Notes: generated by a model from the letters alone, not told the origin. A DNA stretch of 64,000 nucleotides from Bremerella sp. JC817 (GCF_040718835.1 NZ_JBFEFG010000259.1:186001-250000); one strand, 5' to 3'. Shown: positions 34,119 through 43,395, numbered from the stretch's first letter. Made by a program: numbers and translations.

Positions 34119-36191
34119 TTATTCCATTTCTTCCCATACACTGTGATAGCCGTCGATCAGCTCGGTGTATTGCAAGAACCGTTCATAAAAGGAGTTACCG
34201 CCGATCGTCGAGCTATCTCCCAACACAATCAGCTTGCGGCGAGCCCGCGTCAAAGCGACATTCATTCGCCGAGTGTCTAGCAAAAATCCGATTTCTCCCG
34301 ACGTATTGGACCGCACGAGCGAGATCAGCACCGCTTCGTTCTCGCGGCCTTGGAAACCGTCGACCGTGTCGGCTTCGACCCCGGCCGGCAACAAGTTCCG
34401 CAGTCGCTGCACCTGGGCGGCATAGGGCGAGATCACCGAGATGTCTGCTGGGGCGATCCCGGCCTCGATCAACTGCTGAGCTTTGCGAGCCACAAACCGG
34501 GCCTCAGCATCGTTCAGCCGGCTCGAACTGGTCTCATCTTCCTCTTCCTGGAAGTCGGCCCCGGCAGTGTCATAGAACTGCCACGGCTTGGGGTCGAGGT
34601 ACACGGCGTCGCTTAGCATCGGCTGCAAGTCATGCTCGGCGACCGAGTCGTCCGCTTCCAGTTGCCCTTCGTAAAACTCGTCGCTGCTAAACTGCATGAT
34701 CGTGCCATGCATCCGGTACTGACGAGCCAGCAGCCGCGCGGTGGCTGGCACCTGCCGCACGATCCGTTCCTGCATGCTTTCTGCGAAGCCTTCCGAAGCG
34801 GCTTGCTGCGACAAGATCGTGGGGGGCAATTGGCAATGGTCGCCTGCTAAGATCACCTTGTCGGCGCGTGCCAGCGGAATCCAGCAGGCAGGTTCGACGG
34901 CCTGACAAGCTTCGTCGATCACCACGGTCGAGAACTGTCGGCCAGCCAGCAAGTCGTCGTCGACGCCGGTCAGCGTAACGCACAAGACATCGGCGCCGGA
35001 AAGAATCTGATCGAGCGTTTGACGCTGGATGCGCTGGGCATCGTCGAACATGCCGCGAGCTTCGTCGCGCAGCGCGGCCCGTTCGCCAGGGGCTGGTTTG
35101 GCGCGAGTATAGCGTCCAGCACTTCGCAGCCGAGCTTGTCCATCACGAATCAACTTGTCGGCCAACTTGGCGTCGGGATGCGACCGGGCCAGATAGTCGA
35201 GCGTGGCATCGTGCAACTTCTCTGAGACTCGCGCGGGATGCCCAAGACGCACCGCCTTCACGCCGTGAGCCAGCAGCCGCAGCATCAAGTTGTCGACCGC
35301 CAGGTTGCTGGGGGCACACGCCAGGACTTTCTCGCCCCGGTCGACCAGTTGGCGAATCAAATGCGCCAGCGTGACCGTCTTTCCGGTGCCTGGCGGGCCA
35401 TGGATGATGGCGACGTCGTTCGCTGCCAGAGCGTTCTGTACCGCATCCCACTGCGAATCATTCAATGCCCGCGGACGTTCTGGCATCGCGGCCGATGAAT
35501 CAAAGCTTGGCGCGGCCTCTCCGAGCAACACATCGCGCAGCTCGGCCAGGCGATTGCCCGTCGCGCTGGCGGCCCGCTTCAAAGCGAACTCCATGCGGCG
35601 CCGTGTGACTTCGTCGTCGCTGGGGATGATCTGGAATGGATCGTCGTCGTTCTCCAGGAAGTCCTGCGTGACAACCTCGATCGAACCTTCGCGCACGCCA
35701 GCGACCAAGCCGCGAACCTGATTCTGTTCGACATCTTGCAGCAAGACAGGCGAACCGGTCCGGAAGCGATGCGGCGGCAGCGGGGCCCCTTGAGTCTTGG
35801 GGCGAAACTGGCAGATCACGCGGCCGGCCAGGGCAGACCATTGCTCGTGCAGACGAAGCCCTTTGAGCGAGCCTTCGCTGGCATGACCTTCCGCGAGACG
35901 CTGAGCTTCTTCTTTCTGCTCGAGTTGCATCCAGCCACGAAACTTCTCGAACAGCGGCGGCCATTCGATCTTGTCAGGCTCGTAGAAGACGTCGACTTCC
36001 GGCAGGTTTTCGCGAAGCGTCTTGACGGCTCGCTTCGCTCGATCTTCCGCCAACTGCACCGTGGCCTGGCGGCGGATCAGATCGATCGCGCCGATTTCTT
36101 TACCGGGTACGTCTGCCTGCTCAATCAGCAGCTTGAACAACTGGTTGCGGTTGGTCCCCGGAGGAAGACCCCGCAAATGGAGCCGTGCCAT
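34119..36191 (-). CDS. SF1 (UPF1/IGHMBP2-like) helicase with N-terminal DbpA-like RNA-binding region
   Basis: 690 residues. The N-terminal 65 residues (MARLHLRGLPPGTNRNQLFK, VPGKEIGAIDLIRRQATVQL) resemble the small RRM-like domain at the end of DbpA-type RNA helicases. The helicase core begins near residue 245: Q-like LNDSQWDAV, Walker A HGPPGTGKTVTLAHL, TVVIDEACQAVEP (motif II, DEAC), AGDHCQLPPTI (motif III), ARQYRMHGTIMQFSS, TVDGFQGRENEAVLISLVRS (motif V) and VALTRARRKLIVLGD (motif VI). SF1B helicases of this type unwind 5'-3' on RNA or DNA. The first 71 bp overlap the end of the MFS gene in another frame, pointing to coupled translation. Confidence 0.88.
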   Translation of the reverse strand: MARLHLRGLPPGTNRNQLFKLLIEQADVPGKEIGAIDLIRRQATVQLAEDRAKRAVKTLRENLPEVDVFYEPDKIEWPPLFEKFRGWMQLEQKEEAQRLAEGHASEGSLKGLRLHEQWSALAGRVICQFRPKTQGAPLPPHRFRTGSPVLLQDVEQNQVRGLVAGVREGSIEVVTQDFLENDDDPFQIIPSDDEVTRRRMEFALKRAASATGNRLAELRDVLLGEAAPSFDSSAAMPERPRALNDSQWDAVQNALAANDVAIIHGPPGTGKTVTLAHLIRQLVDRGEKVLACAPSNLAVDNLMLRLLAHGVKAVRLGHPARVSEKLHDATLDYLARSHPDAKLADKLIRDGQARLRSAGRYTRAKPAPGERAALRDEARGMFDDAQRIQRQTLDQILSGADVLCVTLTGVDDDLLAGRQFSTVVIDEACQAVEPACWIPLARADKVILAGDHCQLPPTILSQQAASEGFAESMQERIVRQVPATARLLARQYRMHGTIMQFSSDEFYEGQLEADDSVAEHDLQPMLSDAVYLDPKPWQFYDTAGADFQEEEDETSSSRLNDAEARFVARKAQQLIEAGIAPADISVISPYAAQVQRLRNLLPAGVEADTVDGFQGRENEAVLISLVRSNTSGEIGFLLDTRRMNVALTRARRKLIVLGDSSTIGGNSFYERFLQYTELIDGYHSVWEEME

Positions 36192-37599
36192 GTTTTACGT
36201 TGGGTAGATGGGAATGCGGTGTCGGTTCCGCCACTTCGCTACGTGCGGCCGGCGGGGTCGCGAAGAAGCATGCGACGCCTTGAACCACCAACATCGTAGC
36301 AAACATCCACAAGGCATAGTCATAGGCCCCGAAAACTTCCTTGCTCTTGCTCAGCAGGTACGGACCCGCGGCACTCCCCGCGACGATGGTCATCATCTGG
36401 AAGCCCTTGATCTTGCCCAGGTGGGCTCGTCCGTAATAACGAGCCAGCAGCGAGTTCGACCCAGCCGACGCAACCCCTTGGGCGATCCCAAACGTCAGAC
36501 CATAAACGCCTGCCATCATCACCGAGTCGATCGACATATAGACCAACACTCCGACCCCCAGCAGCATCGAGCCAATCACCAGCAAGTAATGCAGCTTGAA
36601 GTAGTCGGCCAGGATGCCACCCAAAAACTGACAGCACGCCATGCTGACCGCCATCGTCCAGAAGATGACCTGCGTGTCTTCTTCGGTCAAACCGCGGCTC
36701 TCGACGTAAGGCACCACCATAAACATCAGCGCGGTGCCGATCATGCCCCACATCGTCATGAACGAAAGCACGATCCAGAAGGCCCGCGTTTGCAGGGCAT
36801 CGCCCAGACTCAACTGAGGCAGCAGGAAGCCTGGTCTGATGGGCTCGGCTTCTCCTTCTTTCCGTGGAATTCGTTTCTCGCCGTCGGGCAATTGGCCGAT
36901 CTCTTCCGGATGGTTTCGGAAGACAAACACCAAAACCGGGAACATCACCACCCAGATCCCGATCCCCAGGGCGAAGTAGGCATGTTGCCACCCCAGCCAG
37001 TTGATCAAGGCAATCGTGATGATCGGGAACGTACCAAAGGCGATCGGCGCCGACAGGTTCCGAATTCCATTGGCGAAACCAAGCTTGCGCTGGAACCACA
37101 TGTCGGCCGTGTTGGTCGCCAGAAGCGTCAGCGAGCCTTGCCCCAACGTGCGGATCGCCAGAAAGGCAATGAACAGCGAATAAAAGTCTTGGACCTGCGA
37201 CATCAACATGCACGCCAGTCCGAACAAGACGATCACCAGCGTCACCGTCTTGCGGAGTCCCCACTTATCGGCGAGTGCTCCGATCCAGGGCACCGGAAAG
37301 GCAGCCAGGATGGTTCCCCAAAGGTAGGCAGTGGTGACGGTGACAATTTCCTGGTTGATCAGGTCTTTGGTCAGCACCACTTCCTGACCAGGATGCTCCT
37401 GCAGGAAGGCCGTCGTCGCCAGGGTGGTGGCGATATGTTTATTAAACAGAGCGACCCCGTATGTCTGACCAGGGCTGGTGCAATACTGCGTCAGCATCGC
37501 GACTCCCAGCATGACCCAGCCATAGAAGAATGGTGTTGCCCGCACTAACGGGTCGTGTCGCAAAGAAGCTGCCTCGATCGAGGCGGCGTCGGTGGCCAT
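36121..37599 (-). CDS. MFS transporter (12 predicted transmembrane helices)
   Basis: 492 residues from MATDAASIEAASLR; a longer frame adds 23 codons without support. Helices are clear, starting at FYGWVMLGVAMLTQY; the MFS motif GALADKWGLRKTVTLV follows TM2. It resembles the oxalate/formate antiporter-like (OFA/monocarboxylate) branch, but a substrate is not evident. The C-terminal tail (about 40 residues, Pro/Ser-rich) is encoded within the overlap with the helicase start. The tail may therefore be poorly constrained. It is first in a two-gene unit. Confidence 0.85.
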   Translation of the reverse strand: MATDAASIEAASLRHDPLVRATPFFYGWVMLGVAMLTQYCTSPGQTYGVALFNKHIATTLATTAFLQEHPGQEVVLTKDLINQEIVTVTTAYLWGTILAAFPVPWIGALADKWGLRKTVTLVIVLFGLACMLMSQVQDFYSLFIAFLAIRTLGQGSLTLLATNTADMWFQRKLGFANGIRNLSAPIAFGTFPIITIALINWLGWQHAYFALGIGIWVVMFPVLVFVFRNHPEEIGQLPDGEKRIPRKEGEAEPIRPGFLLPQLSLGDALQTRAFWIVLSFMTMWGMIGTALMFMVVPYVESRGLTEEDTQVIFWTMAVSMACCQFLGGILADYFKLHYLLVIGSMLLGVGVLVYMSIDSVMMAGVYGLTFGIAQGVASAGSNSLLARYYGRAHLGKIKGFQMMTIVAGSAAGPYLLSKSKEVFGAYDYALWMFATMLVVQGVACFFATPPAARSEVAEPTPHSHLPNVKHGTAPFAGSSSGDQPQPVVQAAD

Positions 37600-37936
37600 G
37601 GTAGCGAGTTGCCTGAATCTGTTCCTGGTGAGCGTTGCGCGGCGAATCGTACCGCTGCGCGGAGTCATATACTATCAACGGCTCCTTGGCTAGGAAACAT
37701 CTAATGGGCAAACGGTTCACCGTATTTTCTAGCATCGGCATCCCTACCCGTAGAGCCAGATAGCAGTGGCATCTCTGCCGACCTGATGGGGCCAATTGCA
37801 ACCACTGGCCGTTACCGATACTTTGGAACGTTGCAGACACCCTGCCGGGTGCCAGCGTAACGATCGAAAACCATGCCGAGAGCGACTTTTTTCGCTGGCA
37901 TGCCTTCAATAGCCAACTCAACCAAGCGTGAAGTGA
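37600..37936. other. Divergent intergenic region, MFS / DUF2760-Hsp70 operon
   Basis: About 340 bp with no convincing gene. At 37873-37903 a hairpin pairs CATGCC/GGCATG and AGCGA/TCGCT around a T-rich loop, with a 3-nt bulge. It lies about 35 bp before the DUF2760 start and could affect expression of the Hsp70 operon. The promoters of both units should be here, but I cannot define them. Confidence 0.4.
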
Positions 37937-38473
37937 ATGCGAATCGGTTTAGCGTTCAAGCTGTTTTTCCAAATCCTGTTCAATCCGGAAGTCGCCCAGC
38001 GAGCCGAGAAGCTATCGCTGCCAGCTCCCGAAGAAAAGCCGACCCCGCCACCGGTCCCGGCCAAACCCAAGCCTGAGAAGCCTCAGCGTCCCGAAGGGAT
38101 CGACGCGTTGGTCTTGCTGACCACACTGCAGCGTGAAGCGCGCTTCCTCGATCTCTTTCAGGAAGATCTCTCGGAATACGAAGACGCCCAGATCGGCGCG
38201 GCCGTCCGCGATGTGCAGCGCGATACCAAGGCAACCTTGAATCGCATGTTCGGCATCGAACCGGTCCGCAGTGAAGAGGAGGGGGGGCGTATCGACCTGC
38301 CTGCTTCGATCGACGCCAACGAGATCCGCCTGGTCGGCAACGTGCAGAACGATAAGCCTGCCGGCGGCACCCTGGTGCATCGCGGCTGGAAAGCAACGAA
38401 GTGCGACCTGCCCAAGTTCAACGGTACGCTGGCCCAGGCCCAGGTTCTCAACCCGGCCGAAGTGGAGGTGTAA
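37937..38473 (+). CDS. DUF2760-family protein, first gene of the Hsp70-like operon
   Basis: 178 residues. A short hydrophobic helix (MRIGLAFKLFFQILFNPEV) is followed by a Pro/Lys-rich linker (PEEKPTPPPVPAKPKPEKP) and a conserved C-terminal part (DALVLLTTLQREARFLDLFQ, EDAQIGAAVRDVQRDTKATL, then GTLVHRGWKATKCDLPK). This matches my memory of DUF2760. The helix may place it at a membrane. The next gene begins 3 bp after the stop, so it belongs with two Hsp70-like genes; a co-factor role for those ATPases is the best inference. Confidence 0.75.
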   Translation: MRIGLAFKLFFQILFNPEVAQRAEKLSLPAPEEKPTPPPVPAKPKPEKPQRPEGIDALVLLTTLQREARFLDLFQEDLSEYEDAQIGAAVRDVQRDTKATLNRMFGIEPVRSEEEGGRIDLPASIDANEIRLVGNVQNDKPAGGTLVHRGWKATKCDLPKFNGTLAQAQVLNPAEVEV

Positions 38474-38476
38474 TCG

Positions 38477-40264
38477 ATGACCGCGAAATATGTCGTCGGG
38501 ATCGACCTCGGCACCACCAATAGCGTCGTTGCGTACTCTGACCTGGAAGCGGAATCGCCAGTCGTCGAGTTGCTCGAGATTCCGCAACTAGTCGCCCCGA
38601 GCACGCTCGAAAACCGTAAGTCGCTTCCATCGTTTCTGTACCTCGCCACCGAGGCCGATCAGGAAGGTGGCAAGCTCGGACTCCCTTGGACCGATCAACA
38701 GAACTATGCCGCCGGCGAGTGGGCGCGACGTCAGTCGGCCGAAACGCCTGATCGAACGGTCGGCGGGGCGAAGAGCTGGCTTTCGCATCATAAGGTCGAC
38801 CGACAAGGCCCAATCTTGCCTTGGAACGCCCCGGAAGAAGTCGGCAAGGTTTCGCCCGTCGAAGCCTCGCGGCGCTACTTACAACACCTTGTAGCGGCCT
38901 GGAACGATGCCCATCCAGAACATCCGTTGGCCCAACAAGCAGTCGTGCTAACGGTTCCGGCGTCGTTCGATGCCAGCGCCCGCGAACTGACGCGCGAAGC
39001 AGCCGTCGGCGCCGGTCTGCCTGACGCGTTCACGTTGCTCGAAGAACCGCAGGCCGCGGTCTACTCGTGGCTGGGTCACATGGGAGACCAGTGGCGTAAG
39101 GTGCTGAAGGTTGGCGACAAGCTGCTGGTCTGCGACGTCGGTGGTGGTACCACCGACCTGACGCTGATCACCGTCGAAGAAGAGCACGGCGAACTGGTCC
39201 TCAAACGGATGGCGGTCGGCAATCACTTGCTGGTCGGCGGCGACAACATGGACCTGACGCTGGCCTTCCACGTGTCGGAACTGTTCAAAGAGAAGAACGT
39301 CACGCTCGATCCGTGGCAGTCGGTCTCGCTGTGGCATTCCTGCCGAGCCGCCAAAGAACAACTGCTCAGCGACGAAGGTCCCGAGAAGCACCCGGTCAGC
39401 ATCCTGGGCCGAGGAAGCAAGCTGATCGCCAAGACCGTTTCGGTCGATGTCGAACGAGAACCGATCAAGCAGATGCTGCTGGAAGGCTTCTTCCCGCAGT
39501 GCTCCGGAACCGATAAACCGCAGCGTGGGTTTGTCTCAGGCTTCCAGGAACTTGGCTTGCCGTTTGAATCGGATCCTGCCATCACACGGCATCTGGCCGA
39601 GTTTCTGGCCGTTCATGCCGAGAAAACCGGCAGCGCGATCCAGCCAACGCATGTGCTGTTCAACGGGGGCGTGTTCAAGAGCCAACCGTTCCAGGACCGC
39701 TTGATGGAAACGATCGGCTCGTGGCAGACCGACGGGCCGCCGAAGCGATTGGAAGGGACCCACGATCTCGACTACGCCGTCGCACGCGGTGCGACCTTCT
39801 ATGGCTGGGCGAAAGAGAAGGGTGGCATCCGCATCCGTGGTGGCACCGCTCAGGCCTACTACGTCGGCATTCAAACTTCCGGCCTGGCAATCCCCGGCGC
39901 CCCACGTCCGCTCCACCTGCTGAACGTAGTGCCGATCGGCATGGAAGAAGGTACTGAAACGGACGTCCCCAGCGCGGAAGTCGGCCTGGTGGTGGGCGAG
40001 ACGACCAAGTTCCGTTTCTTCTCGTCGCCGGTTCGCAAAGAGGACCAGCCCGGGCAGATGGTGACTCGCTGGGACGAAGCAGAGATCAGCGAAACCGACA
40101 GCATGGAAGCCGCACTGCCGCGTGACGACAAGATCAACGAGCCCTACGTGCCGGTAACGTTCCATTCCAAGGTGACCGAACTTGGAATGCTGGAACTGTG
40201 GTGCGTCAGTACCAAGACCGATGGTCGCTGGAAGCTGGAGTTCAACGTCCGCCAAGAAGACTAG
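38477..40264 (+). CDS. Divergent Hsp70-like ATPase, first of a tandem pair
   Basis: 595 residues. The actin-like ATPase motifs are KYVVGIDLGTTNSVVAYSDL (phosphate 1), VLTVPASFDASARELTREAA, LLEEPQAAVYSW, LLVCDVGGGTTDLTLITVEE (phosphate 2) and VGGDNMDLTLA. The C-terminal third (about residues 430-595) is unlike the DnaK substrate-binding domain but is shared with the next gene: GTAQAYYVGIQTSGL, VVGETTKFRFFSSPV, VTELGMLELWC. ATP hydrolysis should be intact; the client is unknown. It is 3 bp after the DUF2760 gene and 87 bp before the second Hsp70. Confidence 0.88.
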   Translation: MTAKYVVGIDLGTTNSVVAYSDLEAESPVVELLEIPQLVAPSTLENRKSLPSFLYLATEADQEGGKLGLPWTDQQNYAAGEWARRQSAETPDRTVGGAKSWLSHHKVDRQGPILPWNAPEEVGKVSPVEASRRYLQHLVAAWNDAHPEHPLAQQAVVLTVPASFDASARELTREAAVGAGLPDAFTLLEEPQAAVYSWLGHMGDQWRKVLKVGDKLLVCDVGGGTTDLTLITVEEEHGELVLKRMAVGNHLLVGGDNMDLTLAFHVSELFKEKNVTLDPWQSVSLWHSCRAAKEQLLSDEGPEKHPVSILGRGSKLIAKTVSVDVEREPIKQMLLEGFFPQCSGTDKPQRGFVSGFQELGLPFESDPAITRHLAEFLAVHAEKTGSAIQPTHVLFNGGVFKSQPFQDRLMETIGSWQTDGPPKRLEGTHDLDYAVARGATFYGWAKEKGGIRIRGGTAQAYYVGIQTSGLAIPGAPRPLHLLNVVPIGMEEGTETDVPSAEVGLVVGETTKFRFFSSPVRKEDQPGQMVTRWDEAEISETDSMEAALPRDDKINEPYVPVTFHSKVTELGMLELWCVSTKTDGRWKLEFNVRQED

Positions 40265-40307
40265 TCCTTCTCCTCCGCGAGCCTTCGGAAATCGCCTCGC
40301 TTGCTGT

Positions 40308-40331
40308 CCCCTCTCCATCGCGGGAGAGGGG
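40308..40331 (+). promoter_or_regulatory. GC-rich hairpin between the two Hsp70-like genes
   Basis: CCCCTCTCC pairs with GGGAGAGGGG around a 5-nt loop, 20 bp before the start of the second Hsp70. A CCCTCTCC/GGAGAGGG pattern is a common intergenic planctomycete repeat. Without a T run it may set relative expression of the two genes rather than terminate. Confidence 0.5.
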
Positions 40332-40351
40332 CGTTGAGAAACCAACCCATC

Positions 40352-43198
40352 ATGTCTATCGTTCAAGCCACCTCCGCCGCCACAACAGGCGATCTGGAGG
40401 AACTCCCCAGTCGCTATCTCGTGGGCATCGACCTCGGCACGACCAATTCGGCCGTCACGTTTCTTGATACCCACAAGCCAGACGCCGCGATCGAGACCTT
40501 CCTCGTTCCCCAGGTCATCGCCCCTGGGCAGATCGAAGCGCGGACCACGCTGCCGTCGTTTCACTATCAGGCCGCCAGCGGCGAATTCGCGACCGATGCG
40601 TTGAAGCTGCCGTGGAGCAAATCGGACGAGTCGAACATGGTCGGCACGTTTGCCCGCGATCATGGAACGAGCGTCCCCGGACGCATGATCAACTCGGCGA
40701 AAAGCTGGCTTTCCCACTCCGGTGTCGATCGAACCGCGGCATTGCTCCCTTGGCATGGCACCGCCGATGTCGACAAGCTTTCGCCGGTCGAAGTGAGTAG
40801 CCGGTATCTGAAGCATGTTCGAGCGGCCTGGAATCATGCCCACAAGAGCGAACCGCTCGAAAAGCAAGACATCGTCCTGACGCTGCCTGCCTCGTTCGAC
40901 GAGATCGCTCGCGAGCTGACGGTTGAAGCAGCGAAGCAGGCTGGCCTCAAGCGTGTGGTGCTGATCGAAGAACCACAAGCCGCGTTCTACGACTGGCTCG
41001 CCAAGCATTCCGATAGTTGGCAACAGCAAGTCGAGCCAGGCCAGACGATCCTGGTCTGCGACATCGGTGGCGGTACCAGCGACTTCACGCTGATCCGTGC
41101 CCGGGCCGGCGAAGAGAACCTGGTCCAGTTTCATCGCGTCGCCGTCGGCGAACATTTGATCCTGGGGGGCGACAACCTCGACCTCGCTCTGGCACACTAC
41201 CTCGAACAAAAGCTCTCGCCGAACGAAAAGCTCCCGGCCGATCGCTGGTCGATTCTCGTCCGGCGTTGCCGCCAGATAAAAGAGACTTTCCTCGGTCCCG
41301 AGGCACCTGCTTCGCAAACGGTTAGCCTGCCGGCATTGGGATCGAAACTGATCGGTGGGGCTCTGCAGTGCGAAGTCACCCAGGCCGAAGTTCACCAGGT
41401 TCTAGCCGAAGGCTTTCTGCCGGAGTGTGGCCTCAACGAAACACCGCAGACGCGGACCTCAGGCTTTCAGGAGTTTGGCCTGCCGTATGCCCCTGATGCC
41501 GCGATCACGCGCTGGCTGGCCTACTTCCTGCGAACCCATCATGAGGTGATCGAACCAGAACATCGCCACGCCAGCGGAGCCGTTCGGCCTGACCTGGTGC
41601 TGCTCAATGGCGGGTTCTTCGAGTCCCCCGTTTTGAAGCAGCGTCTGCTAGACGTGCTGACCGGCTGGTTTGCTTCGCAAGATCCTGGCTGGAAACCGAT
41701 CTTGCTCGAGAATCAACATCTCGACCTGGCGGTGGCCCGTGGGGCAGCCTATTACGGACAAGTCCGTCGTGGGACTGGCGTCAAAATCACAGCCAATCTC
41801 GCACGAACCTATTACATCGGTGTAGGTGGTGGCGAGTCGCCCGAAGCAATGTGCCTTCTGCCGGCGACGACGGAACCCGGTCAAGAAATCGATCTCAATC
41901 AGACGTTTCAGCTTCGCGTCTCCGAGCCAGTCGAGTTCCCGCTGTTTGTCTCAAGTACACGCTTGATCGACACGCCAGGGCAACTGGTGCCGATCGATCC
42001 GCAGCAAATCAAATCGCTCCCTCCCATTCGCACGGTGCTGCGTGCCCGTCGTCGCGCCGAGGCGGAAACCATTCCGGTTCATCTGCATGCCCGGCTGACC
42101 GAGATCGGCACGATCGAGCTTTGGTGTGCGGAAGTCGGAACCGATCGCAAGTGGCGACTTCAATTCGACATCCGTAGTGCCACGCAAACCGACATCGCGG
42201 CCCATCAATCGGCCAAAGAAGCGGAAGGGATGCTCGACGAATCGCAGTGGAACGGGGCCGAAACGCTGCTGGAAGAAACCTTCGCGGCCAGCGCCCCCCG
42301 CAAGCCCCAGCCGTTGATGAAAGATCTGGACGCGGCACTCGAAATGCCTCGCGACGCATGGCCGACTTCGCTGCTGCGGCGGATGTGGGAACAACTGATG
42401 GACCTGGAAACAGGTCGCACGAAGGGCCCCACGCACGAGTCGCGTTGGCTGAACCTTGCCGGATACTGCCTTCGACCTGGGTACGGCTTAGCACTGGACG
42501 ACTGGCGTGTTTCCGAGACTTGGAAACTGCTGCAAGGCAAAGTGGTTCATAACGACGACAACTGCCGAAATCAGTCATTGATCTTGTGGCGAAGAATCGC
42601 CGGCGGATTGAATCGCGGGCAACAGCTTGCCTTGGCCGAGCCGCTGCTGGTAGCGACCCGGGCGATGCATAAACGCATGAATAGTGGCGGCGGAGGCGGC
42701 AACGCGTCGACCACCTTCACCCCGCAACAAGCGATCGAAGCCTGGCGACTTTTGGGCAGCCTTGAACTGCTGGGGGCACAAGAGAAGACCGAGATCGGGC
42801 GGATGCTGGTCGACCTACTCGGCAAGAAGAAGCTGGAACCGGCCCGAGGAGCGATGGCGTGGGCGATTGGCCGGTTGGGAACGCGGGTGCCGGTGTATGG
42901 CCCGCTCAATACGCTAGTCCCAAAAGAGATCGCCGGGCAATGGCTTGATGCGATCTACCGTCAGAAGACCAGCGATCGCGCCGACTTGTTGGCGGTCATG
43001 CAGTTGGCCCGCCGCACCGATGACCGCTACCGCGATCTTCCAGAGAAGGTCCGTACCGAAGCCGCTCAGTGGCTCCAGTCGAATCAGGCCCCAGAGCACT
43101 GGGTTCGCATCGTCCGCGAAGGAGGCCAACTCGACGAAGAAGAGCAATCACAAATCTTCGGCGAAAGCCTGCCAACCGGTTTGGTGCTGATGCGTTAA
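40352..43198 (+). CDS. Long divergent Hsp70-like ATPase with C-terminal extension
   Basis: 948 residues. The ATPase half aligns with the preceding gene: RYLVGIDLGTTNSAVTFLDT, SAKSWLSHSGVD, VLTLPASFDEIARELTVEAA, LIEEPQAAFYDWLAKHSDSW, LVCDIGGGTSDFTLIRARAG, LILGGDNLDLALA. After a shared beta-rich part (RTYYIGVGGGESPEAM to IGTIELWC, about 485-600) comes a unique helical extension of about 340 residues, with MPRDAWPTSLLRRMWEQLMD and WLNLAGYCLRPGYGLALDDW, which resembles the region known as DUF3731. A Gly stretch (SGGGGGN) links two helical parts. The start at MSIVQATSA follows the hairpin; 17 upstream codons are rejected. The stop overlaps that of the convergent small gene by 3 bp. Confidence 0.85.
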   Translation: MSIVQATSAATTGDLEELPSRYLVGIDLGTTNSAVTFLDTHKPDAAIETFLVPQVIAPGQIEARTTLPSFHYQAASGEFATDALKLPWSKSDESNMVGTFARDHGTSVPGRMINSAKSWLSHSGVDRTAALLPWHGTADVDKLSPVEVSSRYLKHVRAAWNHAHKSEPLEKQDIVLTLPASFDEIARELTVEAAKQAGLKRVVLIEEPQAAFYDWLAKHSDSWQQQVEPGQTILVCDIGGGTSDFTLIRARAGEENLVQFHRVAVGEHLILGGDNLDLALAHYLEQKLSPNEKLPADRWSILVRRCRQIKETFLGPEAPASQTVSLPALGSKLIGGALQCEVTQAEVHQVLAEGFLPECGLNETPQTRTSGFQEFGLPYAPDAAITRWLAYFLRTHHEVIEPEHRHASGAVRPDLVLLNGGFFESPVLKQRLLDVLTGWFASQDPGWKPILLENQHLDLAVARGAAYYGQVRRGTGVKITANLARTYYIGVGGGESPEAMCLLPATTEPGQEIDLNQTFQLRVSEPVEFPLFVSSTRLIDTPGQLVPIDPQQIKSLPPIRTVLRARRRAEAETIPVHLHARLTEIGTIELWCAEVGTDRKWRLQFDIRSATQTDIAAHQSAKEAEGMLDESQWNGAETLLEETFAASAPRKPQPLMKDLDAALEMPRDAWPTSLLRRMWEQLMDLETGRTKGPTHESRWLNLAGYCLRPGYGLALDDWRVSETWKLLQGKVVHNDDNCRNQSLILWRRIAGGLNRGQQLALAEPLLVATRAMHKRMNSGGGGGNASTTFTPQQAIEAWRLLGSLELLGAQEKTEIGRMLVDLLGKKKLEPARGAMAWAIGRLGTRVPVYGPLNTLVPKEIAGQWLDAIYRQKTSDRADLLAVMQLARRTDDRYRDLPEKVRTEAAQWLQSNQAPEHWVRIVREGGQLDEEEQSQIFGESLPTGLVLMR

Positions 43199-43395
43199 GA
43201 GGGATCTTGCGGATTTCTGAGCGCCTCGATGTCGATGAACATTTCGATTTGATCGTAAGGTATCTCGCGAACCTCGCCATCAATCTGCGTGATCAGCGGC
43301 GTCTTCGTCCGACGGCAAGTTTCGTACACATCGAGCATCGCTTCTCGAAATGCAGCCAATGCCTTTTCGGTGTTATCGCCTCGACTGTCAATCAC
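43195..43395 (-). CDS. Small protein downstream of the zeta-toxin-like kinase, possible partner
   Basis: 66 residues, acidic: MIDSRGDNTEKALAAFREAM, then REIPYDQIEMFIDIEALRNP. The start overlaps the stop of the kinase gene by 4 bp (ATGA), so translation is coupled. Size, acidity and position fit an antitoxin or accessory protein, but the order toxin-first is less usual for type II systems and no DNA-binding motif is visible. No family is recognised. Its end overlaps the stop of the long Hsp70 gene by three bases. Confidence 0.65.
   Translation of the reverse strand: MIDSRGDNTEKALAAFREAMLDVYETCRRTKTPLITQIDGEVREIPYDQIEMFIDIEALRNPQDPS

Noticed and set aside
36208..37548. 446-codon plus-strand frame opposite the MFS gene
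   Set aside because: Its His/Gln/Arg-rich composition is typical of an antisense shadow, and the MFS protein has obvious membrane helices.
39536..41395. 619-codon minus-strand frame across both Hsp70-like genes
   Set aside because: It is antisense to two clearly conserved ATPases; long antisense frames are expected in GC-rich coding DNA and this one shows no motif.
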